Shown: one piece after another, positions 1 to 9,835 of the stretch
How the letters are laid out: every line of letters begins with the position of its first letter
Numbering within the stretch: position 1 is the first letter of the stretch
NCBI RefSeq assembly: GCF_963678635.1
Contig: NC_087064.1
Location: 47,721,346-47,785,345, forward strand
Length of the DNA: 64,000 bases
Source: Symsagittifera roscoffensis
Lineage: Eukaryota > Xenacoelomorpha > Acoela > Convolutidae
Reading direction: 5' to 3'
Notes under the pieces: generated by a model
The model's database searches: none
What the model saw: the letters and a program-made list of their open reading frames with translations, nothing else
Told to the model about the DNA's origin: nothing
Made by a program: the position numbers and the translations under genes

Positions 1-376
1 GGTTTTGGTGGCTTGGCTAAATCCATCAACCAAGAATTATTCGTTATGAGTGAGTATTGGGTGCAATTGAATGATGAACATTGCAGAAACATTTCGTATC
101 TGGACTGATTTCATTTTGTCCCTTGTTTTTGTGGCATGTTTGCTTGTCTTGACCGCTTGTTCCAATCTTGTCAATCTTACGGTTGTAATCAAGTAGCTAA
201 TACTGAAAGCCTGCATTGAAATTAGTAAAGGTGGTTTGGAGTTGAAGTTGACTTAATTGGTTGTGTAATGATTTTTTCCGAGTTGTCCGTTGACTCCCGG
301 CAAACACTTTTCCTATCGAGTTTTTGTTGTTCGGAAGACAGGCGCATCTCACTGAAAGATGACCACCCCTCAGATT
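1..376. other. Host flank left of the Gag-protease LTR element
   Basis: AT-rich DNA with no supported gene. A 61-codon minus-strand open frame overlaps the element boundary and has no recognisable motif, so I treat it as chance. The last bases before the element (gattt) are repeated immediately after its other end. Confidence 0.5.
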
Positions 377-611
377 TAACAAGGGTTTGTAAAAAGATGG
401 CTGTTAAATAGTTAATTGACTTGACTGAATTCTAGTTCGCATAAATAAGAGAGTGAACTTAGAGGTCAACACTTAACAGCTAGACAGCTTTAGTTGATTG
501 ACAGGCAGGTACCAGTCTCACACTTGATAAAGTCTGGGAACTAATAATAGCAACTCGAATGATTGACACTAAGATGATGATTGACAACTGAACATATTGT
601 AGCCCCTGACA
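377..611 (-). repeat. 3' LTR of the Gag-protease element
   Basis: Direct repeat of 3209-3443 with no mismatch that I can find. On the minus strand it begins TGTCAGGGGC and ends CCTTGTT(A). The base before the repeat starts could belong to the LTR or to the target duplication. Confidence 0.92.
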
Positions 612-794
612 TTTCCGTATGGATGTAAAATTTAAATACATAGTAATTTAAATTTAAGTATACTCGCCACATCTTCAACCTGCCGCCTCAACTATCATAT
701 AACAAACAACTATCAGTTTTAACAATTTGAGTTTTAGGCTTAATGGCCATCCCTCTCCCTGGGTCAACGAGTTTTCGAATAATGTGAAATAAGT
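612..794. other. 3' untranslated part of the Gag-protease element
   Basis: Lies between the stop codon and the 3' LTR in element orientation. The expected polypurine tract is weak: only a short purine run (CGGAAA on the minus strand) touches the LTR. No coding signal. Confidence 0.5.
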
Positions 795-3209
795 TCATTT
801 CCGTTCTCCCCCTGGTTGTGTTCCTGGTTGTTCCGCCCCCTGGATGGTTTCGATCATCACTCCTCCCATTTTGTCTACTGGCTTTCTCCTTCTAGTACTC
901 CTCCTGGTTCCCGAGCTTTCACTTTGGCTTCCTGATTCCCCTTCTTCCTCCTGACTGCTATTTACAAGACACTCCCGCGCCGCTAACGCTGGACGTTCCT
1001 GGCTTTCCTTCAATTGTTTACTTTGGCCCCCTTTTCCTCGCTTAGCTCTTGTCACTCTGGTTTTAGCTTTAGCTCCCGTTCCTCCTCTCACTACTGTCGT
1101 ACTGCCGCTTGGGCCTTGTCCCGCTGCAATTGCCTCGCGCCTCGCTAGCGATTCTACCGGTAGTCGTACCGGAATGTTTATTGGCAGATTGTCTTCCGTA
1201 TCCGAACTGTCGGACTCGAAGGTGGCTAATTGGACTGTCTTAGCTCGTTTTGATTTCGGGCTCACTACTGCCCCTCTTTTTGCGCTCGCTAGCATATCCT
1301 TGAGCGTGGCAGGCTTCCGTTTCTTGGGAAGGTCATGTTTCGGTTTTGATGCCACTGCACTTTTCCGATTTAGGGTCTTGCTGGTAGTACGCTGATATAG
1401 ATTTCGTCCTTTCCCACTCTCCTGGGTGTTAAGTCCAGTGTCTCCACTCCCTTGGATGTGTGGGGCAACTTCCGATTCCCCCCTTGGACATGCGTCCATT
1501 TGTTGGTCACTATCCAGCGTGATAGGGGCCCTTCGCAAGGTTGGAGCGTATGTTAGATCCGACCTCTCATCCCAATTTGAATGCTGAGGGAATGCAACTT
1601 TGCTCAACTCAGGATCATTCTCGTTGAAGTATGACTGCCACTGATCCATCTGCTCCTCCTCTGGTTCATCGTGTCCTTCCTTGCAGGAAATGTCCTCCGC
1701 CCCCTGGATGTTCATGACCTCCCCCCTTGGATCTGCTTGCATCAACTGTAGTCCAAGTTTACCCATCAAGTCACGTCCCACGATAGATGGTCTGGTCCCC
1801 CCAATGACTCGGACTTCTGCTGTCGTCTTCCAGCCGTTTGATGCTAACTCGAGTTCCATTCTGCCCAACATCTTGATCCGATTGTTACTGTAATCTCGAA
1901 ATTCGTCATCGTCAGTGTTATCCTGCTTCAAGTTGATTCCCGCTCTTCCCACTGTTCTTCTCAAATCTTCTAGTGTTAGAATGGATATCGGCGATCCACT
2001 ATCGATCCAAATGTTCATCGGGTGCCCATTAATGAATACTTTGAGTTTGGGCCCGGCAACTTTCAACATCATTTCCTTCTTCCGTCGAATTGCCATAACC
2101 ATGTAATCGTCCGAACTTTCTGACGACCAGCTGTGATGTTCTCGTTTGACGAAACCAACTGAACTTGCCGCAGCTTGGGGCTCCACGTCATCCGAGGGTG
2201 TATCTTCCTCGTCGAGAAACTCATCCCCTTGGATCAATCCAACCGGTTGTCCCCCCCTGGATTGTCGTTTTCCTCGGCAAGTCCTCTCAAAGTGCCCAAT
2301 CTTCTTGCAGAAGTTGCATGTGACGGCTCTCGCTGGGCATCGTTGTCGGTGTTCTGGGGTGAAATTCGGTTGATCGCAGTTGTAACATCTGCGCTCTTGC
2401 ACTCGATCTTGTGTTCGACCTCCTCCACGATTTGGATACTGACCCCGTCCCCTTGGCATTCCTCGTCCCCTGGATCCGCGAATATTGCTGACTGGTTCCG
2501 TTTTAATCTGTAGAGAACCCCCTGGCGATGGATGCGCCATTCCCGTGGAACCGGATACGGCCCCCTTGTAGCTCCTTGCGTATTTGTCTCCTCTTTCGTA
2601 TGACATTGCGATTCGCAGTGCTTCTTCCGGGGTTTTGGTTTCCCTACACAGCTCGTTCTGCGCGTCCCTGTTCCTCATGTTGAAAATAAAAATGTCTCTA
2701 ACCATTTTCCGCTCCTGGGTGCCCAAGTTGCATCTTGCCGCCATTCCGCTAAGTTCTGCATAGAACGATTCTAGACTCTCACCCTCCTTTTGTTTCCTCG
2801 ACAACATTTGGTACATTTCGTACGTCTCGTTCCGCTCTTTCTGAAAGAGAGCTACACAGGTATCCAAAAAACGTGGGTATCGTATTGTTTCCATATCTAA
2901 ATGTGGATGCTGGTTATGCAATGCTCTCTGTCCCTCATGTCCCAGGGATAAGTACAGATTCGATATTAGTGTACGTTCACCTTCTGCCCGTGGTTTTCCA
3001 CCAACGTCCCCCAGATCTGTAATCTGTGCTTCGGTTAATGTCGATGCAAAGTAGTATTCTGACGAGACTATTCCATGTTTCGCCACCATCGCCCAATGGA
3101 ATCGTTGTTTCCAGTGTTCCCATAAAAGTTGTGGTTCCGCCTGATTTGGAGGCCAGAAAGCCACAATTCCAAGGGGGTTTTTCCCCCCACCGTCTGCTGG
3201 CTGCGCCAT
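795..3209 (-). CDS. Gag-protease polyprotein, 804 residues
   Basis: Capsid-type Gag of the Ty3/gypsy kind. Residues about 27-45 contain the LWEHWKQRF pattern and about 60-210 form a helical capsid-like region. An RG-rich basic stretch (about 243-266) precedes two zinc knuckles: C-x2-C-x8-H-x3-C near 275 and a classical C-x2-C-x4-H-x4-C near 298. A retropepsin domain follows, with catalytic DSG at about 403 and the IVGRDLMGKLG motif near 475. Where RT should begin there is instead a charged, low-complexity region to the end. The final residues (RRSTRRRKPVDKMGG) resemble the C-terminal tails of Ty3-type Pol proteins, suggesting in-frame loss of RT, RNase H and integrase. The start codon overlaps the LTR/primer-binding-site junction; the Gag-like N-terminus supports this start. 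Confidence 0.9.
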   Translation of the reverse strand: MAQPADGGGKNPLGIVAFWPPNQAEPQLLWEHWKQRFHWAMVAKHGIVSSEYYFASTLTEAQITDLGDVGGKPRAEGERTLISNLYLSLGHEGQRALHNQHPHLDMETIRYPRFLDTCVALFQKERNETYEMYQMLSRKQKEGESLESFYAELSGMAARCNLGTQERKMVRDIFIFNMRNRDAQNELCRETKTPEEALRIAMSYERGDKYARSYKGAVSGSTGMAHPSPGGSLQIKTEPVSNIRGSRGRGMPRGRGQYPNRGGGRTQDRVQERRCYNCDQPNFTPEHRQRCPARAVTCNFCKKIGHFERTCRGKRQSRGGQPVGLIQGDEFLDEEDTPSDDVEPQAAASSVGFVKREHHSWSSESSDDYMVMAIRRKKEMMLKVAGPKLKVFINGHPMNIWIDSGSPISILTLEDLRRTVGRAGINLKQDNTDDDEFRDYSNNRIKMLGRMELELASNGWKTTAEVRVIGGTRPSIVGRDLMGKLGLQLMQADPRGEVMNIQGAEDISCKEGHDEPEEEQMDQWQSYFNENDPELSKVAFPQHSNWDERSDLTYAPTLRRAPITLDSDQQMDACPRGESEVAPHIQGSGDTGLNTQESGKGRNLYQRTTSKTLNRKSAVASKPKHDLPKKRKPATLKDMLASAKRGAVVSPKSKRAKTVQLATFESDSSDTEDNLPINIPVRLPVESLARREAIAAGQGPSGSTTVVRGGTGAKAKTRVTRAKRGKGGQSKQLKESQERPALAARECLVNSSQEEEGESGSQSESSGTRRSTRRRKPVDKMGGVMIETIQGAEQPGTQPGGERK
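3191..3208 (-). promoter_or_regulatory. Primer-binding site of the Gag-protease element
   Basis: On the minus strand this reads TGGCGCAGCCAGCAGACG directly after the 5' LTR, starting with TGG as expected for pairing with a tRNA CCA end. The first 15 bases look close to the complement of animal tRNA-Ser 3' ends as I remember them; this needs comparison with the organism's own tRNAs. It overlaps the first codons of the Gag ORF. Confidence 0.65.
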
Positions 3210-3443
3210 AACAAGGGTTTGTAAAAAGATGGCTGTTAAATAGTTAATTGACTTGACTGAATTCTAGTTCGCATAAATAAGAGAGTGAACTTAGAGGTCA
3301 ACACTTAACAGCTAGACAGCTTTAGTTGATTGACAGGCAGGTACCAGTCTCACACTTGATAAAGTCTGGGAACTAATAATAGCAACTCGAATGATTGACA
3401 CTAAGATGATGATTGACAACTGAACATATTGTAGCCCCTGACA
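3209..3443 (-). repeat. 5' LTR of the Gag-protease element
   Basis: Second copy of the 235-bp LTR, identical to 377-611 by eye. It should carry the promoter for the ORF starting at its inner edge. Host DNA resumes at 3444 with the gattt duplication. Confidence 0.92.
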
Positions 3444-5614
3444 GATTTTGTTGAGTAAACTCTCGACGCTATCTTGAAAGATTGAGGATGAATTCTTTTT
3501 ACCTTGAGATGGTCGGATCTCCTCAATCTAGCTGTTGACTAAATTGTTTTATTTGGCATCATGGCCATGGTTGTAAGTGTCTGAGAGATGGATGCTTCTG
3601 AAAGATATTGGATCCAGGCAAACTTCGGAAACTTTTTTTGAGTCAGTAATGTATAATCTCCGTTCTTTATATTGCCTTTAAATGAACTGTTTAGCCGGCT
3701 TGTGGTCCAAATTTATAGTTTCTGATTTTCTACCAAGCGACTTTCGATGCAATGATAACCCATTTTTTGTGTTGCTTTACAAAAACGATGTTAAACCCCG
3801 GAAATCAATTTCAACTTTGTAGCAATTGGCTGTCAGCAATGTCCCTGATAGGTCATTGTCGCGTTCTAGGAAAAGGGGAAAATAGGATACCAAGTATGTT
3901 GAGCTCGAAACGCTTGTTCGATTGTACAACTAGAGGTTTTGAGCTTTTGCACGGTCTCAATCATCATATCCTAATTCACAAAGTTTTGCTTAGACGAAGA
4001 GTTTGTGTCCATCGTGTTTTTAGAGTTCGAGCAGCTTCATCAACAGACATTTTCCCGACTTAGTGTTTTTTAGAAGCTTGACGAAATTATACCAGCGCTT
4101 GAGTTTTCTTGAACTTTTACTTTGTTGTCATCCATGATGACAATTTCCCACGTGGTTGCTATGCTGATAAGTCTCGATTATAAAGTCAATCTTGTTTTCG
4201 TTCGCAAAAACTTTCACTTTCTTTTGTCGAAACTGAGCCCATTCGGATCATAGTTTACCCTTTCATCAGCAATTATTTTAACCGTGTAGCTTTTTTCAGG
4301 TGAACTGCTCTGACACCATTGCATTCAAAACCCAAGCGTCGTTTTTTACCCTGTGATTTATATTGTTTCATTGCTGAAGGGCACAAAGTATTCCCAATTA
4401 ATAGCACACTGCGATTGATCAGCACCGAATGCTGCATTAAATTTAGCTGGTTTCCTCAAGTTTTTATCAGATTCGTATGCAATTTTTTTTAATTTTAACC
4501 TGATTTGTTCCAGCAAATTATCCTGATTGATAGTTAAAGTAATTTAAAAAATTGGAGGGCAAATAAACACTGCTCACTTAGAATGATTTTAAGTCACATT
4601 TTGTCCTAAAAATCCCAAATGTACGTTATCAGACTCTTTTGGGTTCTGAACAGTCCATAGTAAGTAACGATCACGTGTTTTCTTTCTACTAATAGGAGAT
4701 GTCACTAAAAATCTTCCCGCGGAGGTTGTTTGCTCAGAAGATCTGGCGGTGTAGAGTCTCTGTAGTATATCGTTGCTTTTTTCTCTTGAATCGCCTGTTC
4801 CGACTCAACCTGATTGTCTGTAGGATAAAAAAAATTTCTGCTATCAGGATGCACTTGATTTTCATCATCTAGAGTATCGTTTGTTCATCTGTGCTCTCCG
4901 TGCACTCTGTCTGTTGTTTGAAGCTGTCAATCAGGTTATCGCTATCGAGAACGGTCATTTGTGAATGAAAAGTTTAGATTCAATCTGTATGGGCTTGACG
5001 TACAAAGATGAAGCTTACAGATTTAGCTGCAGCGTCTTTAATTAATTTATCTTTCAAAATTGTTTCGTTTTTTGTATCGTGAGACGCATATGACCATTAA
5101 GGGTGATTAGGAAACAAGCTACAATCATAATAAATTCGTTAACGAATCAGGCATATTACAAAAATTGTTCAGTATAAATTCACATTTTAGGTAGCGCTCA
5201 ATCGAATGGTCGCCTTAAGGCTAGAAGCCTGTTTGCAGTTGCCACTTGAGAGAAAGTTGGGAATCAGAACCCATATTTTTGTTTTTATCCGATTGAAACA
5301 TAAAGTTTTGCATAAAGCGTTTTTGTTGATGTAGATCTAAACCATAAAGACCAAGGATTTTTATTTACGATTTCTTTGTAAGAAAAAAACTAACTATTTG
5401 TTCAAAAAAAAATTAAAAATTCAACCCAAAAAAACCTTTGCACAGACATCAGTATCATGTAGATATAGGTATCTGAGTTTTTCGACAAAACTGTCTATTT
5501 TACTTGCTGGGTATTGCATTATCTTTAACAAAATTTTATACTTTAATTTGACAATCTTATTATGCAAAGAAGTCTATCTCGCTCGTTTATTTTTTTAAAA
5601 GATTTTAAATATAT
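3444..5614. other. Gene-less stretch with decayed coding-like fragments
   Basis: Minus-strand translation between about 3500 and 4350 gives short protein-like runs in shifting frames, interrupted by stops, as expected of an old decayed gene or transposon; I cannot assign a family. The plus-strand 103-codon ORF at 3752-4063 is antisense to these runs and has no motif. 4400-5614 shows nothing. Confidence 0.3.
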
Positions 5615-6076
5615 TCATAAATATATTAATATGTTTTTAAATTTATTCATCACAGATCGCAATTGTATTGTTCTAATCCGTGTGTCACTTAAAAGATGCT
5701 TACGTATTTCTTTGGATGTTATGAAATTATTCACGTCTTTTACTTGTATGTTCTTTTCTTATGAATTTTGATAGTATTTTTTACTTCGTTTATATAGCTC
5801 ATAGATTGAATAAACTTTGTGTTTTCCTCTCTTCGTTCTTATTTCATCAATTTTTTCCCTGGTGATTGGTCTCATTAAAAATTTTTGTTGTTTCTGTAGT
5901 TTATTTAGACTTGTTTTTGAGTCATAAATCAATGTTCGTTTTTTGTAAATTGGTTGTATGTAATTTTTATAGACTCTCACGAGTTGTTCAACCGATAACA
6001 TGTTTCTAATTTGGTAGAGAAACGAAATGAATTTTGCGCATCTTGTTTTTACATTTCGGATATGTATTTTTCTCAT
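5615..6076 (-). pseudogene. Decayed non-LTR (LINE) reverse transcriptase C-terminus
   Basis: An open frame of 105 codons (5759-6076) has the pattern found C-terminal to the RT domain of Jockey/CR1/RTE-like LINEs. A helix of the FLYQIRNMLSVEQLVRVYKNYIQP type is followed by LNKLQKQQKFLMRPIT and a basic helix ending in YELYKR. The frame stops at a TAA (5759-5761). It then continues open in the same frame to 5617 with KHLLSDTRIRTIQLRS-like residues typical of such tails. There is no upstream RT core, so this is a truncated, inactive copy. It lies immediately downstream of the stop codon of the gene at 6126-16844. Exact clade unknown. Confidence 0.6.
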
Positions 6077-6125
6077 TTCGGATAAAGATTTCTTCGTCTA
6101 ATTGGCTAGACTTTTAGATTAATGA

Positions 6126-6364
6126 CTATGTAGAATGATCAGCATAAATATACAAGGGTTCCAAATCAGATAAGTGCATACCAAAATCTGTCGAATTGAG
6201 AACGAGAGATACATTTGGAATGGGTTTGTGGTCAGGTCGGTTTCCAAATCGACTACCGGGTGCGGTGAAAGGTCTCTTGTGGTTATATTCTCTAGAGTAG
6301 GTTGTCCTCGCACCCCTCTCCCCCAACGAACTCAGGTCCACGTCGCCTTCGCTTATCAGGGGCA
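6126..6364 (-). CDS. Unidentified multi-exon gene, last exon
   Basis: Open frame ending in TAG at 6126 and preceded on the minus strand by a good acceptor (gttgtttag). It codes for 79 residues including TTYSREYNHKRPFTAPGSRF and ends IYADHST. The acceptor supplies two bases that complete a codon with the single base left by the donor at 6760/6761, giving valine. Short Arg/Pro/Tyr-rich stretches of this kind are common in axonemal microtubule-associated proteins, but I do not recognise the family and that link is only inference. Confidence 0.7.
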
Positions 6365-6760
6365 CTAAACAACATCTAATTTTGATTTAGTTTTTTTTCA
6401 TTTTTCTCTTTTTTTTTCTCCAAAATTCGATATTCAACTGCAAAGCTAACTGATTGTTCATGTTCTAAATTAAAATACAATGTGTCAATATGATCAAACG
6501 AACAAACTTTCTAACTTTTTTTTCATGCTAACTGAAGCATGAATGTTTTTGAAAAAATTGATATCGATATTTTACGAGAAGATGAGAAACTGAAAGAGCC
6601 GATTTTTTATTTAAAACTAGCCGATCTTCTCAAATGAGGTAACATTTGCAACTCTCTTGAAGGATTAAACTCTTTATAAAATCGTTATTTTTACATGTTT
6701 TTTCAATGAAAAGTGAAATTAAAGAGCCTAAGAATCTGATGACTAGGAGTCCGAACTCAC

Positions 6761-6955
6761 CAACTCCCAAAGCTGGTATGTGGAAACCAGGGTTGCACTC
6801 ATATCTGGTGGTCTGGGGCCGAAGTGAAGCCGGTTGCTTCTTCGGCCGCAGATAGGAGATTCTACTGTTCGTGTCTAGGGTCTTTGGAGGACTTGGCTTC
6901 TCACCAGAGGCGTTCAGGTCGCTAACGTCGAAGAACGCAGTTCGTAGATTGACAC
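6761..6955 (-). CDS. Unidentified multi-exon gene, penultimate exon
   Basis: A 195-bp exon bounded by acceptor ttctttag and donor G|gtgagt. Only one frame is open (64 complete codons), beginning VNLRTAFFDVSDLNASGEK and ending TTRYECNPGFHIPALGV. Both ends are phase 1, so it joins the last exon in frame. Its GC content is clearly above its surroundings. The upstream partner is unresolved: the exon at 9479-9561 has no donor giving the phase needed here, so at least one small exon between them is probably unseen. Confidence 0.72.
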
Positions 6956-8060
6956 CTAAAGAAAACTATTTCGTTTTCAGAAAATGGTTTTAGGAATAGA
7001 AAAAAGAGGTTATGTACTCATTCAAGCAGTCAATTTGTGTCAAAGCAAAAAATCAAAAAAAAAATATTTATAACGATCCATTAAGTTTTCTTCTAAAAAT
7101 TTTGAATATCTTTTGCAATTCTTGGACGGAAAACAAAGAATCGAACTAATTAACTACATCACACACAAAGATAAGTCAGCTCCTACCACACAGTTTTCTT
7201 TAATGAAGTCTAGAGATATAAAAAGGAAATTCTTTTTTTTCTATTTTTTGGTTTCTTTTAGAGATTGAATTGAGTGAGATGAGATTGTCTAAGACAGTAA
7301 GACACAAGCCAAAACATTGAAACAGTTTTGTATTAGATTCGATTAGAAATTCAATTTGAAATTTCCTGTCAGAAAAATTTCAGTCTGAAAAAGAACAGAC
7401 CAGTTTTTCTGAACACTGAGTCAACTTTCTAAACAATTGAAAAATTTGTAACGCGATACTTCATCGAACCGTACGAGTTTTCTACGAAGTGTCTAAGATA
7501 GGGCGCAAACATACACTCCACCTCATAGTGCCTTCTCTTCAAAATTCGTAAAGTGGTCGGAACAAAATCACCTTGCTTGCCATAAACACCAAAATTTCAC
7601 GTCAGTTATTGATTTTCATTACGACGCCAAACTGTGCATTCTGTGCCTTGTAAACGGATTCTGCAAGAATCCAAATCCGCAAAATTGCTACTTTTCTTTG
7701 ATCTTCTTTGCTGTTTTGGATTCCATAAACAAATACTTAAAACATTGTACCGCTCAAAATCGCTTCAAAAACAGGCGAGTTTGCGGAATCCGCAACTGTA
7801 TTTGCGGAAACCAGAACAGTTTATGGAATCCACAAACAAATAACAAGACATGTGTATAGTTACATTGAGCTGTTGCGGAATCCGCAACTGTAAGCGGAAT
7901 CCGCAAATTGTAAGTGGAATCCACAAATTGTAAGTGGAATCCGCACTTTGTCTGCGGATTCCACTTAAATTTGCGGATTCCATCTACATTTTGCGGATTC
8001 CACTTACTTTTTGCGGAATCTACTTACAGTTGCGGAATCTAGAACAACTAGCTACCTGCG

Positions 8061-9150
8061 CTCAGTAAAAAGAGAAAATAATAGATTATAATGGATTTTT
8101 CTTGTCAGTCTCCATGAATTTCAAAAAGAATTGATTATAATCGATTAAAAAAGGATTATAATGTTACTGTTTTTCGAAACAAAAAAAATCTTTATAATCA
8201 ATCATGATTGATTATAATCATTAATTTTATGATTGTTTTTTTTTCTCAAATTTTTTTGGACTTATAACTCATTATAATGGATTATAAACCTTTATTATTC
8301 AACAAACGTCATCGCTTCAATTCGTTTTAGTTTTGTTTTGTTTTGTGTGCTCTTCAGTTGGTTACTGAACTAAAAGAAACTGTAATTTTCTACTTGTAGC
8401 CACCAACGGATTTAGGAAGGGGGGCGTCGGGGGGGGACGCTTCCTTCCCCTCAGGGATTCGACCCCCTGCCGACTCAAAAGGTCTCCCCATTTTCCCTGC
8501 ACTATTTTGAGATCACCCCACTATTATAAAGTCCCCCCCCACTATTTTCAGATATCCACTGTTTAGCTTACTGACCCTAAGAGTTTTTAGCGGTGCCTAA
8601 ATATATTTTAAATTTGAGGGGGGTGCGCGCCAAAAAAGCAATTTTTTGGTCATTTTTCCAAAACGTGCTTGCGGTTCACAAAATTTGACCAAAACAGGGT
8701 CTTTTTAATGCCTCGGAGAGCTTGGAATCAAAGTAGTCAAGTTTTATAAAGCTTAGGAGACCCCCCCTCCCCCCGCCCGCTCGCGAAAGTGCTAGATCCG
8801 CCCTTGGTTAACTGATTCTTACTTACAAATTTTTACTGTGTTTTCATGCAGAATAGCTAAATTATAATCAATTAAAATTAATTTTTCCCGTGAAATTTTA
8901 TTTTGATAGAAAAAGGGATTATAATCTATTATAATAGATTATAAAAAGTACAAGAGATTGAAGGAGATTTTCGGAAAAAATTATAATTGGTTATATTTAT
9001 TAAAATTTCACCAAAAATGTTATCAATATAATGGATTATAAGTCGTTTAAACATCTGAAATTGGCGCTAATAACTAATTATCTAATTATAATTTTGCTAA
9101 AAGTACGATTATAATTATAATTTGATCGATTATATTCTCTTTTCACTGAG
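8061..9150. mobile_element. GATTATAAT-rich TIR element, nested copy 1
   Basis: Ends are inverted repeats of the form CTCAGTGAAAAGAGAA. It is flanked by a 4-bp duplication tgcg (8057-8060 and 9151-9154), and the host element's sequence resumes on both sides. The interior is full of GATTATAATC-like palindromes and contains a copy of the GGGGCGGAT repeat. A reverse-oriented relative lies at 20003-21023. No coding capacity seen. Confidence 0.75.
8404..8807 (-). repeat. GGGGCGGAT dispersed repeat, copy 1
   Basis: Reverse-oriented copy of a roughly 300-400-bp family whose ends are inverted (AGGGGCGGATYT ... AAATCCGCCCCT). It includes the conserved internal segment cagggattcgacccc. Nested in the GATTATAAT element. 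Confidence 0.65.
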
Positions 9151-9478
9151 TGCGGATATATTTGCTTGTTGCGGAATCCGCAACAAAACAAATGTGCCGA
9201 CAAAATTTACATTACAGGTATTTGTACGAGGAATCCACGAAACTTTTGTAAGTAGAATCCACTTACATTTTGGAACAAATTTAAAGATTTGTCTCTGGAA
9301 CCCAGGAACATACAGGCACAAATTTGTGCGCCTTTCCAGTTACAGTTTGGCCTCGTAATTTTTAACTCGACTCAACCGTTGAAATTTAGATGCAAAAAAT
9401 ATATCACCCTGGCAAAGTTGGACTTAGAGACTATTTTTAATATGATTTTTTTGCACAGTAAGAGGCAGAGATAAATAC

Positions 9479-9561
9479 GCTCCGGTCGTGGTTTTTCTTT
9501 GGTAGGTCACGCCATTCGCGGTTAACTTCCTTCGGTCGTCGATTACCATGGTCTGCAAATT
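9479..9561 (-). CDS. Unidentified multi-exon gene, internal exon
   Basis: Acceptor ttttcag precedes an open frame reading NLQTMVIDDRRKLTANGVTY and continuing QRKTTTGA. It joins the exon at 9836-10111 in phase 0. A second acceptor nine bases further in (tttgcag) would shorten it by three residues without changing frame. The donor is uncertain; GGAGC|gtattt is my best choice and leaves phase 2, which does not fit the next recognised exon. Confidence 0.55.
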
Positions 9562-9835
9562 CTGAAAATACCAATATTTTGTCGCGATGGTCTAATCATA
9601 AACAACAACAATCTCACCTCGATCTAATATTCACCATTGTTTTTTGAATTTTTTTCAATAACCTGACTCCGCTTGAGAGGACTGAATTATTTTAAATACT
9701 TGATCCCCTACGAGTATCTAACCTCTGCGCTTAAAAAACATCTTACGCTAAAGTTATGTTCGAGAGTGATCGGAAAGAAATCATTTTAAATCCTAGAGCT
9801 AAATACTAGCCTTGAGGTGCGCCAAGATAGTCAAC

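Larger units (their letters stand above)
377..3443 (-). mobile_element. Non-autonomous LTR retrotransposon with gag-protease but no RT or integrase core
   Basis: The element is about 3.07 kb and lies on the minus strand. It has two LTRs of 234-235 bp that I read as identical, one ORF encoding Gag plus an aspartic protease, a primer-binding site touching the 5' LTR, and a short direct repeat (gattt, or gatt if the LTR is counted one base longer) at both host junctions. Identical LTRs and an intact ORF imply a recent insertion. Reverse transcriptase, RNase H and the integrase core are all absent, so mobility would need enzymes from a related Ty3-type element. It is a LARD-like or internally deleted derivative; which one is inference. 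Confidence 0.9.
7618..9359. mobile_element. TIR element of the GCGGAATCC family, interrupted copy
   Basis: Terminal inverted repeats of about 18 bp (attacgacgccaaactgt / acagtttggcctcgtaat). Internally it has many direct and inverted copies of a unit like TGTAAGCGGAATCCGCAAAT. A second, uninterrupted copy is at 31796-32355. This copy is split by another element at 8061-9150. It lies within an intron of the minus-strand gene. No transposase; probably a MITE or foldback element. Confidence 0.7.

Noticed and set aside
1174-2513. Several plus-strand ORFs over the Gag-protease gene, up to 112 codons
   Set aside because: Antisense shadows of the 804-codon minus-strand frame, which carries the recognisable domains.
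3752-4063. 103-codon plus-strand ORF
   Set aside because: No motif; the opposite strand carries broken protein-like fragments that better explain it.
7437-7600. Minus-strand open run of about 55 codons (NFGVYGKQGDFVPTTLRILK)
   Set aside because: No splice sites giving the phase needed by the neighbouring gene exons, and no recognisable family.
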